From Xylona heveae TC161 (lineage: Eukaryota > Ascomycota > Xylonomycetes > Xylonales > Xylonaceae), in NCBI RefSeq assembly GCF_001619985.1, contig NW_017264193.1, positions 1,803,726-1,867,725 on the forward strand: a DNA stretch of 64,000 nucleotides, given 5' to 3'. The translations under genes and the position numbers were made by a program. A model generated the notes under the pieces. The model did not search any database. It was not told the DNA's origin and saw only the letters and a list, made by a program, of their open reading frames with translations. This document shows positions 12,491-22,369 of this stretch, in pieces; the stretch's first letter is position 1, and each line of letters opens with the position of its first letter.

Positions 12491-13043
12491 TGCGTGTATT
12501 TTCACATGGCTGACCTTTTCTACCAATATTTCTACTCTTTTTTTTCCTTTGATCTTTTCACTCTGCGAACGTGGGTTGGTCTGGGCTCATCATGGGATTA
12601 GGGTGGTGCGGATCTGTTCGTCCGTCTTCATGAGCTAAAAGTATAACATAATCTAAGTCATCAAATATGGATTCTTGAATAAATAGATCTCAATAAGCCT
12701 TGTTCGGAAATGTTTATCATCCTCAACTGGCCCTCTCTCATTATTAGGTTCTGTTGTGCAAGAGTTCTTTCCGGGTAACGATGTGGGTTATTCCTGGTTT
12801 GACCAGGATCGGCATACAGTGAACCGTTTGGACAGGTGACATGTGAAAGCGGAGTAGCCCCATATTGAAGCTCCATGATATGGGACGGGACCTAGGATCG
12901 ACAAGGATTCCCCACAATTGCCCACCATAACAATGTTATTATCCAACAATTGATAGTCAAAGCTCACAATATGTCTTGACTTTTTCTGTTTCATACGCGA
13001 ACTTCTTTCCCGGAATGTGCAGGTCTTTGGTCACGCCAACGAC
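12491..13043. other. Intergenic region with a short coding-like stretch
   Basis: It separates LEO1 from the downstream patatin-like gene, both on the plus strand. An open stretch at about 12685-12833 on the plus strand reads like protein (EFFPGNDVGYSWFDQDRH) and ends next to a GT donor, but it has no ATG. It cannot be joined in frame to the patatin gene by the obvious splice sites, so no gene is called. Confidence 0.4.
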
Positions 13044-15086
13044 ATGTTGGACCGGTACAACCCTTTCCATCTGCTCGCATCTCTCTGGGCGCTCTTTGTT
13101 GAAGTAGCTGTATTTTGGCGATTGGTAAGTCATCCAACCTTTGAAATGTATGGAGAATATGTGCCGTTTCTGTTTTCTAACTTGTTTTCGTTACCAGAAA
13201 TTGGTGTTTTGGTGGCGTGCCAAAAGACCTCGAGATGCGCTGCTAGAAGTTCTAGCTGACGCACGAGTTTATGAAGAATGGGAAGGGGCAGCATATCAAT
13301 TAGACGAATTGCTTGGAAATGACCTTTGGTAGGCTGTCATGAACCTGGCGTGTTGCTACTGAGCTAGAGCTGAATAAAAAGGCGTCAAAACCCTACAAGC
13401 AAGTACTACGACTACCGTCTCATATACCAGCGTCTTCAGGCCATCATCGAGGCCAGAGAAGATGACGATATCCCATCGTTAGTAAATTTGTTGCGTTCAG
13501 GCCTTGTGCGCAACCTGGGAAATATTTCTGCGCCCCGACTATTCAACCGCGCATATGCAGGCACGAAACTGCTTATTGAAGACTACATAACCCAAGTCGC
13601 TCTGGCAATCGAATACGTTACAGCACTTCCCACCTCGTCCGGCCATGAAGGGGGCTTGACCAGTCAAGCGAAGCTTGATCTTTTGCACGATACCCGTCAA
13701 GCATTCGGACGATCCGCCTTGGTTCTTCAGGGTGGTGCTATCTTCGGCCTATGCCATCTCGGAGTCGTCAAGGCTCTCCATCTCCGAGGCTTGCTTCCGC
13801 GCATCATCGTTGGGACAGCGACCGGAGCCCTGATTGCCGCCCTTGTTGGCATTCATACCGAGGATGAGCTCCTCGGGTTCTTAAGCAGCGATGCCATAAA
13901 CTTGACTGCATTTGCGGGGCGTCGATCTTCTGGCCGGAGTAACAGCACAAGTAGCCCCAGCAACGGACCCAAATCCGAAAAGTCCGATGTGAATAGCGAT
14001 GATAACGACAAGAGAAATGGCAGTGAAGCATCACCACCATCACCAACAGATGACGAGGCTCAGGAAAGCGGGTGGTATGCGACCTTGATGCGGCGTATCA
14101 AGCGGTTTATCCGGGACGGGTACTTTCTCGATATCAACGTCTTGGAAGCATGCGTGCGCGACAACGTGGGCGACCTGACATTTGAAGAGGCCTATGCGCG
14201 CACCAAACGCGTTCTCAACATCACAGTCTCAACAGACGGACGTGGCGGCGTGCCGAACCTTCTCAATTATCTAACCGCGCCGAATGTACTCATTTGGTCT
14301 GCGGCCCTTGCCTCTAACGCTTCATCTTCTACATTATACTCCCCGGTTGTACTGAAATGCAAAGACGAAACCGGCGCCATTGTTCCCTGGGCGTCCGCGC
14401 AAGAAGCTACATTTCGGTCTTGGACTCACACCACGTACCGGGATCGAGACTCTCCTTTGACCCGCGTCGCCGAGCTCTTCAACGTCAACCACTTTGTTGT
14501 GTCTCAGGCAAGACCGTACCTTGCCCCTTTCTTACGGCCGGACCTACATCGTGCAGATCCTCGCAAAGAAGGCCGGCTTTTCAGCAGCTTGACTCTGCCT
14601 TTACTACGCCTCTTGACGCTTGAAGTGCGTCATCGCCTGGAACAGCTGGATTCAATGGACCTCTTATCCCCTAGCATCCGCCGATTTCTCATCACCGAAG
14701 ATATCCCATCCACTTCTAGCTTGACTCTTGTACCCGAACTCACGCCGAGCGATTTCTTCAAGCTATTAGAAAACCCAACAAAGGAAAGTATAGACTACTG
14801 GATCATGCGTGGCGAACGAAGTGTATGGCCCGCCGTTGGCGCGCTTAGAACGAGATGCGCAGTGGAAGTCGAACTGGACAGGGCTTATCAGCATGTCAGA
14901 CGCAAAAAGCCGCTAGATTTGGTTGTTGAGTCGTCTGCCACAGACTCGAATGGGAACGGGCTAGGTATCTCTGCCGGTGGTGCTGGTGCTGGTCTTGGGA
15001 ACGACGCGTATCGCAGAAATTCCGTGGAAGGTAAAGCGAAGAATGAAAAAAAGAGAGGTCGAGCAGCAAGCTTGAGCGGTGCATAG
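13044..15086 (+). CDS. Patatin-like phospholipase domain protein (Tgl3/4-type), likely catalytically dead
   Basis: A lipid-droplet/ER patatin-family protein of the fungal Tgl group: an N-terminal membrane-proximal helix (LASLWALFVEVAVFWRL), a DUF3336 region, then the patatin fold. Exons are 13044-13124, 13198-13328 and 13382-15086, giving 638 residues. The oxyanion loop (LVLQGGAIFGLCHLGVV) is present. The nucleophile elbow, normally G-x-S-x-G, reads GTATG (VGTATGALIAAL), and the usual Asp-Gly-Ser segment before ELFNVNHFVVSQ reads YRDRDSPLTRVA. Both dyad positions therefore look lost. From memory, some filamentous-fungal orthologues share this, which would make it a conserved non-catalytic homologue. 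In-frame codons upstream of 13044 (from about 13021) leave open an extra 5' exon. The tail is Gly/Ala-rich, then basic. Confidence 0.87.
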
Positions 15087-15142
15087 CATTTCACCTTTCA
15101 TATTATTGTAATATCTTCATCTCCTTTCCAGTCATCAACCTG

Positions 15143-15362
15143 GGGTATCCGTTGGTCTGGTCTGGGTGGTCCTTTTGACCAAACCCATCTATGCACAAGT
15201 CTGATATAAGTGAACGTATTTTGGGCAATCACCAGCATTCTCAGCATAATCTTGCCGACTGATTGTTGATAAACTTCCTAAATGGGTAATGTTGGTGGTG
15301 ATCACGGACCGGTGGAGGCATCATCAAAAGACCACCGGAGTCTACCAGCCCCAATGGACACT
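15143..15362 (+). mobile_element. MITE-like terminal-inverted-repeat element, copy A (internally deleted)
   Basis: A 220-bp noncoding element that matches, in opposite orientation, the sequence at 19822-20118. By eye the shared part is about 80% or more identical, with many of the differences being transitions. Its ends are GGGTATCCGTTGG and the complement of AGTGTCCATTGG. The right flank is TA and the left flank is TG, consistent with a decayed TA target duplication. It lacks about 77 bp present in copy B; the missing part lies between two AAAAGACC direct repeats of copy B, suggesting deletion between them. It encodes nothing. The TIRs and TA target suggest a Tc1/mariner-type non-autonomous element, but no transposase is in the window. 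Confidence 0.72.
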
Positions 15363-15972
15363 TAAATTATAACTTATTTGTCTCATATCATTCCATCTCG
15401 TTTCATTTGTCTTTATCCAACTTTCCTATCCATTTGTCTCATTGTATTCATCATTGCTGTGCATTGACCGCGTTTGTCACGTGATCGCTTTAGCCTAGCT
15501 GTATAGCGGGCGGACCAATAGGTCCTTTAGCAATCAAGCCTTCTACACATGCAATATTTTGACTCCACGTTCGATCGAGCCGCGTCCACAAAAACATCAT
15601 TCTCAAATTAGCATGCCTGTCTATTTAGGACTAATATTGATCTGAGCAACATATAGGAGACAATGTACGAGCTACTTTGGGCAAGACCAAGGATGATCTC
15701 TCCTACACCAAAGCTCACCAGCCTCCAGATACTTATATGAACCCACCTAATAAAGATAATAGCCCTTAATTCAGTGCCACTTTACACGGTAGCGGTGGTT
15801 TATACATCACTCATGTTTAGCAATATACGCACACAATTGCTAGCCGGCAGAAAATCACTTGCACGCTACTCTCGTTAATACTTACCCCCGAAATGGTGGG
15901 CTGGAAGATCAGCTTTATTGCAGTTGTGTTTCCACAGCAGTAGGGTTTAAAGTTCATAGCCACTTGCCAAAT
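15363..15972. promoter_or_regulatory. Upstream region of the Zn2Cys6 regulator
   Basis: AT-rich noncoding sequence directly 5' of the regulator gene. An in-frame ORF extension exists upstream of 15973, but the segment has no resemblance to regulator N-termini and the ATG at 15973 sits just before the basic lead-in to the zinc cluster. No other feature was recognised. Confidence 0.4.
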
Positions 15973-17724
15973 ATGCCAACGACAGCCGCCAAGCGCAAGC
16001 GTGCCAGGAAGGCATGCATACCCTGCCATCAGCGCAAGCGGAAATGCGACACCGTGTATCCTTGTGGCATGTGCACCACTTACGGATACAACTGCAGGTA
16101 CGATGAAGATGATACTTCTGGTACTACGGGCGACGGCGTACATGTTCTCCCCCTAACCAAGCGCGTCAGCCTCGACGGTGGAGGTCGTCTGACGAACCGG
16201 GCCGCCATGGCGCGCAGTCCCGGCAACAGGTCTCAAACAGAGCGAGACCTTCGCGAAAGCGACGGCTCGTCGACGAAGAGCCCCGCCGTCGTGAGCGGCG
16301 CATCCCCTGGAATCTTTGACGAGCAGAAGTTTAGATATTCCGGGGCATCAGCGGCCATGGCGTTCCCACACGTCCTGGGTATAGCTCTCGGCTCCGATAG
16401 CCCTCCTAAGATGCGGTCCTTTGCTTACAACTTTGGCATTCGCCCCGAGGAGGCATCTAACGCTCACTGCTTTCTTGGGAATCTCATCTCGGAGGAAGAT
16501 CTCGGCATCTTCTCGAGTGTGTATTTCTCGTTATTGGGCCCTATCGGCGACGTAATGGACCCGAGGATCTACGCTCAGCGGTGTCGGGATTATTATCGTG
16601 GTTCTGGCAGCAGCGCGGTCACCTTTGCCGCCGTGGCCGCTGGTGTCGCCGCACTCGGGTCATTTCTATCTCCCAATAGACACCCGCGGGAGTCTGACCT
16701 TGTGCAGTACGCCAAAGCCATTCTCGATGATCCGGCCTCCATGCGCTTGCATGACATCGACCACATTGTCGCGTGGGGTATGCGAGTGCTTTACCTACGG
16801 GCCACGACCCGGCCCAGCAATGCCTGGATCGCTTCGTGCACCCAAATGCACCTCTGTGAAGCTATAGGGCTGCACGAGGAGGAGAACATCAAAAAGATGG
16901 CGTCCATCGCCGGCGCCGCTGCCCTTGGACATGATGTGGACCGGCTGAGAAGAATTTTCTGGATCTCGTGGGCCGGGCATAACATGCTGTCCTATGAGTA
17001 CGATCGTTCCCCTGTAGTATTTCGGGCCGTGACTTGCCAGTCTATCATCCCGGTGTCAGGGTCCGTTGCCGACCGGTTCGTGCAACTCATCCAGATCATC
17101 CCATCGCCTAACTCTCCGTTTCAGCTCGAATGGCAGTCTCCATCTCCAAGCGAGGAGCTATTTGAGCGTCTCAAGGCATTGAATGAGTTCCAAACCACCC
17201 ATCCGTTCCTGGTGGTGACCAAGGCGGACATCGCGTTCTGCTTCTTTCGTCGCCTTTATCAGCTCAAGATCCGCATACCGGACGATATCATTAAGCTCGT
17301 CATTGATAGCGGCAACGCCGCAGTGGAAGCGGCCGAGCGGCAAGCGAGCCAGGGTCGTCTGTTCTGGAACATCATCGGCAGCGTCTTCCAGTATGCCTGC
17401 ATCCTGTTGGCCATCGACACACCGACCGCCTCCGTCCACATCGATACTGCCTTCAAGGGCTTGGAGAACCTTGTCAAGTCTGCCGATACAGCGCTGACGC
17501 GTGAGGCTTTGTCGATGGCGCGGCATCTACTCAGCCTTAATATGGCAAAGAAGCGAAAGGAACTTGCTCAGCTAGAAGCTGTCGAGGCGAACTATCAATT
17601 CTTTTCAGCGCAGCCGGCATCCGAGGCCAACACCGCTGTGCCAGACATGAATTGGGAGGTGGACTGGGACCAATTCTTCATCGAGCCATACTTGTCGATG
17701 CTCGGTCCTGACCTCCAGTTATAG
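15973..17724 (+). CDS. Zn2Cys6 fungal transcription factor, intron-less
   Basis: A nuclear regulator of the Gal4-type binuclear-cluster family. The cluster, at about residues 16-42, fits CX2CX6CX5CX2CX6C (CIPCHQRKRKCDTVYP, then CGMC and YNC) and is preceded by the basic KRKRARK stretch. A disordered Ser/Arg-rich linker follows. The rest (about residues 150-584) is the fungal transcription-factor middle-homology region, with WISWAGHNMLSYEYDRSP typical of it. The 584-residue frame runs without introns, and the coding part is clearly more GC-rich than the flanks. The next gene, about 960 bp downstream on the same strand, is a CipA-like reductase, and the pair is bracketed by inverted MITE copies. 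The target genes are unknown; the neighbour is an obvious candidate. Confidence 0.9.
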   Translation: MPTTAAKRKRARKACIPCHQRKRKCDTVYPCGMCTTYGYNCRYDEDDTSGTTGDGVHVLPLTKRVSLDGGGRLTNRAAMARSPGNRSQTERDLRESDGSSTKSPAVVSGASPGIFDEQKFRYSGASAAMAFPHVLGIALGSDSPPKMRSFAYNFGIRPEEASNAHCFLGNLISEEDLGIFSSVYFSLLGPIGDVMDPRIYAQRCRDYYRGSGSSAVTFAAVAAGVAALGSFLSPNRHPRESDLVQYAKAILDDPASMRLHDIDHIVAWGMRVLYLRATTRPSNAWIASCTQMHLCEAIGLHEEENIKKMASIAGAAALGHDVDRLRRIFWISWAGHNMLSYEYDRSPVVFRAVTCQSIIPVSGSVADRFVQLIQIIPSPNSPFQLEWQSPSPSEELFERLKALNEFQTTHPFLVVTKADIAFCFFRRLYQLKIRIPDDIIKLVIDSGNAAVEAAERQASQGRLFWNIIGSVFQYACILLAIDTPTASVHIDTAFKGLENLVKSADTALTREALSMARHLLSLNMAKKRKELAQLEAVEANYQFFSAQPASEANTAVPDMNWEVDWDQFFIEPYLSMLGPDLQL

Positions 17725-18683
17725 CGGCGCGTGGGTCGTTTGAATGTTGATTGACTCCACTCAGCGGTGGTTCAATATGTAAATTATCAAACCATAGCGT
17801 GGTGTTCTGGTATGATCTAATGAAGTTTATCATTGTACTAATGATAATAAATACAATTATCCAAAAGTGATCCTCTTTGCATTTGGCTTGTTTCCTGTGC
17901 TGTGTTTTTAGACACCTCGGCGTGTGTTTGCCCTGGTGCTGAATAGAGGGCGCGTGGACATGGGCGCCTCGCGGCGAAGCGCAATCATAGAGTATATACA
18001 CACATTGCTCCTTGTCGATATTTTCTATCGTTATTATCGTTATCAGCCTGGAAGTTGGCAAACATGCTCGGAGACAAAACGGTATAACCAACTCCACCAT
18101 TGGACCAGAGCCATTAGGAATCGAACCCAATATCACTTAAATACACACTCTCGGCACACGGAGCTCCCTCATTCCGTCGGTCCGTAGGTGAAGAATCACT
18201 GCCAAGCGTCTTGTGCGACGTTATGTGCGGCTATTGCGGACTTATCTGCCTATCGCCGCACTCAAGCCCCCTAAAACAGTATTAGCAGACCCTTGGGTGC
18301 GGCTGCTGCGGCGCAGGAGGCGCGGATTTATCCGCCTCCCGTCATCGCCGCCTTTAATTTAGCTGGCCATCTCCTTAGCTCCCGCGCGCTATCATCTCCA
18401 GGCGAATCAGATTTGAGGTTTCTGGCCCAATTAAGTCGGGGGCCATGATGCGGACAGAACACTTTCCACTCCGTAGGAGGTGGAGATTAATTATCCCGTG
18501 GTCGGAGGATCTCTGAGTCCGATCAGATGTGACAAAGCTGAGATGGAGAAAAGCTCATGAAAATAGAGAATTTGAGACCGAGTCCTGACATGTATAAAGA
18601 GATGGACATTCCCTACGGAGGAGAGATAGCAAGATGGTTACACTCGGTCACAAGCTTAAACACCACGACCACCTCCTTCAATC
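17725..18683. promoter_or_regulatory. Promoter region of the CipA-like gene
   Basis: About 960 bp between two plus-strand genes. A TATA-like TATAAA occurs at about 18594-18599, some 85 bp before the start codon, which would fit a strongly regulated gene. A GC-rich, CGG-containing block lies at 18230-18350; such triplets are the usual half-sites of Zn2Cys6 proteins, so binding by the neighbouring regulator is possible but untested. Confidence 0.4.
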
Positions 18684-19758
18684 ATGATGTCCAAGTACGC
18701 CAAAAGCCAGTCCGTCGGCTTTAAAAACACCATTGAGAGAGTCGCCATCGTTGGGGTAAGTCAACCGTCAAGACCGCCACTTACACAACACCACCACTAA
18801 CTAGTAACCTTAGGCCGGAGGCACCATTGGAACGCACATTACCAACGCCCTTCTCAAGACTGGAAGACACAAAGTCACAGCGCTTTCCCGCAAAGACAGC
18901 GGTAACAAACTCCCCGACGGCGTCGTTATCGCGCCAGTCGACTATGACGACGAGGCCACCATTGTCGCCGCCCTCAAGGGCCAGCAGTTTTTTATCATAA
19001 CCATGGCCCCTACCGCGCCCCGGGATACTCACAGCAAGCTCGTCCAGGCGGCCGCCAAGGCTGGCATTCCCTACGTCATGCCTAACGCGTACGGCGGCGA
19101 CATTGACAACATTAAGCTCGGCCAAGACACGATGCTGGGGCCTGTGGGCAAGGCCCAGAGAGACGAGATTGAAAGGCTTGGCATGCAGTGGATCACAGTG
19201 TGCTGTGGGTTCTGGTACGATTACAGCTTGGCGGGCGGGGAAGCACGCTTTGGGTTCGACTTTGACAAGCGTTCCCTGACGCTCTATGATGACGGCAACA
19301 CCAAGAACTCGACGTCGACCTTATCGCAAGTTGGACGCGCCGTGGCCAAGGTGCTGAGCCTCAAGGAGCTTCCCGAGGACGAAAACGACAAGAGTCTTAC
19401 TCTGTCGACGTTCCTCAACAAGGGCGTGTACATTAAGAGCTTCGTGGTCAGCCAAAATGACATGTTTGAGAGCGTCAAGCGTGTCACCGGTACCACTGAC
19501 GCCGATTGGACGATTACCCACGAGGACACCAAGAAGCGATACGAGGAGGGCCTGGCGCAAGTTAAAGTAGGCAACATGGCTGGGTTTGGCAAGATGCTCT
19601 ACGCAAGGGCATTTTACCCAGATGATTCGAAAGACCTCTCGGCAAAGGCCCAGAATGAGCTGCTGGGATTGTCGGATGAAAGCCTGGACGAGGCTACCAA
19701 GGTTGGCATAAATATGGTCAAGGAGCTGCAGCGCCGTGTCGAGCGCATGGCGTCTTAG
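18684..19758 (+). CDS. NmrA-like / CipA-like NAD(P)-binding reductase
   Basis: A protein of the atypical short-chain dehydrogenase NmrA/isoflavone-reductase group, closest by eye to fungal CipA-type proteins (N-terminus MMSKYAKSQSVGF then IERVAIVG). Exons 18684-18755 and 18814-19758 give 338 residues; the intron has a GTAAGT donor, and the junction completes the nucleotide-binding motif VAIVGAGGTIGTHI. A second Met lies three bases downstream and could also be used. The substrate is unknown: family members reduce aromatic or quinone-like metabolites, or act as redox-sensing regulators without catalysis. It lies 3' of a Zn2Cys6 gene on the same strand, and copy B of the MITE begins about 60 bp past its stop. 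Confidence 0.87.
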
Positions 19759-19821
19759 AAAACAGCATCTACATACATGTACGAAATTTGGACGAATTAA
19801 TAGATACATTGGATAATAATA

Positions 19822-20118
19822 GGGTGTCCGTTGGGGCCGGTGGACACTGGTGGTCTTTGGTCTTTTATGTAGCGTACCCGGACCAGGTGTGGGAATTTTG
19901 AAAGTAGGACCAGACCACCTTGGGTCGGTCTTTTGAACACACCTCCACCAGTCTGTGATCACCACCAGCATTACCAATATAGGAAATACATCAACAATCA
20001 GTCAGCAAAATTATGCCGAGAATACTGGTGATTTGCCCAAAATATGCACAATTATACCAGACTTATGCACAGATGAGTATAGTCAAAAAGACCACCCAGA
20101 CCAGACCAACGGACACCT
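19822..20118 (-). mobile_element. MITE-like terminal-inverted-repeat element, copy B (longer)
   Basis: A 297-bp noncoding element. Its ends, GGGTGTCCGTTGG and CCAACGGACACCT, are inverted repeats (12 of 13 match) and are flanked on both sides by TA (19820-19821 and 20119-20120), as expected of a TA target duplication. Longer imperfect TIRs extend inward to GGTGGTC. It is the full-length relative of copy A at 15143-15362 and lies in the opposite orientation. Differences between copies include many C/T and G/A changes, which could be age or RIP. No open frame inside is credible. Confidence 0.78.
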
Positions 20119-20120
20119 TA

Positions 20121-21040
20121 CTACCATATTAACATACGAGCTACTCCGTACTTTGACCAAAAGTCCTTATTTTCGGGAATCGTTAAGTGAGGAAGAGCGA
20201 ACGAATGGCGGATAATGGCTTAGGTATAGTAATTGCTTATGAGTTGAAGGTTATAGCTATAATATGTCCTGCGCAGAGAGTTTCAAGCTGATAAAGTGAA
20301 AATTCGTTATTATATTTAACGAGCACCTCCTCAACAAACTATTGGGGAGCGCCTATGCCTCTCCGTTTTTAAGCTATAACTTTAAACCGTTCAACAGTTA
20401 TACCAAGTCCTACTGCTTCCGTGATCAAGTCTACGTTGGTAAACCCCACAAGAAGAATCCACTTGCCCGTTAGCCATGGCACTGTTAGGTTATAGTTGCG
20501 TGTTTCCAATAGGGGGACCAACGCTGAGATTTTTCATGTATATCTAGTAGTACAAGCCAGCAAGTTTTAAAAGTAAGATCTTTTAGACATTCTTTTTAAA
20601 TGTAACTATTAGTCAATTATATATAGAATAGATGGCTTTTAAAACACATGTTTATAAAAAATAGCAAAAGATACAAGAATATATAAGGATTACGATAATT
20701 CATTACAAGAGTATAAGCTCTAGAAAAACGCTGGAGGAAAATAGACAAAGATAAATATAGTCTTTAATAAATTGTATAACTGACCTTGAAGTATTACAAA
20801 AAATATTGTTATTGCTGCTTGTAAGGCAGGGATCTAGAATATAGTAATCTTGATGCTCTCCAGCAGCGTTATATAGAGAGATCTCAGATGACTAAGTTAA
20901 GAACGAAGGGAGTGATCGAGGCATAACACTAGATAATGACTAAACTACGTATAACTAATGCCCAGTAGATTGAATCTTGATTTTGAGATATACAATTAAA
21001 AGAGTTAAATACAATATTCTATAAAGCGGGAAAGCCTAGA
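20121..21040. other. AT-rich noncoding sequence
   Basis: A strongly AT-rich stretch with many TA steps and no coding frame, 3' of the minus-strand acyltransferase gene. The composition could come from RIP acting on an old repeat, but no recognisable repeat family is left. Confidence 0.45.
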
Positions 21041-22369
21041 CTACCTCTCTCCTCCAAAGAGGGCTGTCCGAAGCCGATTCAAGTTTGTTAAATACTGCAG
21101 CTGGTGGTAGACTCGTGGATACTGCCATTTAGGCAATATCCAAAAGAAGAAACCAAATACCCATACCAAGCCAGCAGCTTTGCTGCATACCATTAGCGTA
21201 GCCTGTCTTTTAGGATTTTGTAACCAATGATACTGATCTATTGTTTTCAGGACACTAGCATGCTTTGAAACAAAGACCTCTACTGCTCCTGCAGCAAAGT
21301 TACAGATGAAGAACAAGGTGTCGAGCATGTAAAAATGCTTGTCACCGGCACACCAACTAATGAGCGAGTGTACAAGTCCAGAAACAAAAAACACGGTAAA
21401 AGCGACCACAGCATTGTCTGCTCCAGATCGAGGCTTGAGACTCAGTATCTGACGAGACACCAGCTTGCCAACATTGGTATAAGGCCGGTACGCGATACGA
21501 TGCCAAAAGTGGGCCCAGAAGCGGCGCAGGTTGTATGCTTGAAGCAGGCTCCCAAAGAGCGGTGGCCACTCGCTAGGCTTGTCGACACGCAAGACCGCAA
21601 CGAAGAGAATGGAAAGGAAGGTGTGCGCGCTATCGATTTCATAGACGGCAGAAAAAATCCAGTGAAGGACAACGGTGGCACGAAGAAGTGTCTCGCGTAG
21701 AGTGACTGGTGGCCCAGCAGTCTGGCTAAATGACAGTAGTCGGCGAAAGTATACCTGGCGAGAAGGAGCAAAGTCTTCGGCTGAAAAGGGCAGAAAGAAT
21801 TTTGGGTAGAGCAGTGGTTCAATTTGCGTGTGGAGGAGCCAGTACACGAACAATTTTGAAAGGCGCGTGACCAGGAACTCGAGCATCGTCATGGGTCGAC
21901 GGGCTCTCTTCATTCCAGGAGCTTGCTGCAGTGTGTTGATGAGGCGTGTGTTGAACAGCAGCTTGTACGCTGCCATCATGTCCCATTTTTTTGGCGTAGT
22001 AATGGACATGCCGTCGAACGACGTCGTGACCATCCTGGTATCGGTCTCGATGAAAAACACTGAAAGGACGTGTGGGATCCATATGAGGATTGACAGCCCC
22101 CAAAGATTGCCCAGCCCTTCTGGCCAGGTAAAATTTTGCATGGTCGCCACTGACCAGCTTGCAAACAAACAGAGAAAGGGAAGGCAGAGCAGGCGGAGGG
22201 GTGGGGAAACGTTGAAGGCAAAATAGAAGATGATACTCGCGCCAGCCAAGTATGCAATTGGAACAATGGCTGACGGGGACTTTGTCCATGCCATGATAAT
22301 CTCAGATGTAGCCATGGGGCATTGAGTGACGGCAATCAAGAGCAGGAATGGGTTGAGCAGAGAAAACAT
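21041..22369 (-). CDS. Wax-synthase-type membrane-bound O-acyltransferase (MBOAT_2)
   Basis: A polytopic membrane protein of 442 residues in one uninterrupted frame. Several hydrophobic helices are evident (PFLLLIAVTQCPM, VPIAYLAGASIIFYFAF, LLCLPFLCLFASW and later ones). The motif FWHRIAYRPYTNVG and, about 50 residues later, FFVSGLVHSLISW with the expected active-site His identify the wax-synthase-like MBOAT family. In fungi such enzymes often O-acylate secondary metabolites (the trichothecene/meroterpenoid acetyltransferase type) at the ER. No biosynthetic core enzyme (PKS, NRPS, terpene cyclase) is in the window, so the substrate is unknown. The gene sits alone in AT-rich sequence, typical of accessory genes. 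Confidence 0.85.
   Translation of the reverse strand: MFSLLNPFLLLIAVTQCPMATSEIIMAWTKSPSAIVPIAYLAGASIIFYFAFNVSPPLRLLCLPFLCLFASWSVATMQNFTWPEGLGNLWGLSILIWIPHVLSVFFIETDTRMVTTSFDGMSITTPKKWDMMAAYKLLFNTRLINTLQQAPGMKRARRPMTMLEFLVTRLSKLFVYWLLHTQIEPLLYPKFFLPFSAEDFAPSRQVYFRRLLSFSQTAGPPVTLRETLLRATVVLHWIFSAVYEIDSAHTFLSILFVAVLRVDKPSEWPPLFGSLLQAYNLRRFWAHFWHRIAYRPYTNVGKLVSRQILSLKPRSGADNAVVAFTVFFVSGLVHSLISWCAGDKHFYMLDTLFFICNFAAGAVEVFVSKHASVLKTIDQYHWLQNPKRQATLMVCSKAAGLVWVFGFFFWILPKWQYPRVYHQLQYLTNLNRLRTALFGGER

Noticed and set aside
18085-18135. tRNA-like A-box and B-box strings on the minus strand (GGTTCGATTCC-type and TGGTGGAGTTGG)
   Set aside because: They occur in the wrong order and no acceptor stem pairs, so no tRNA or SINE can be built from them.
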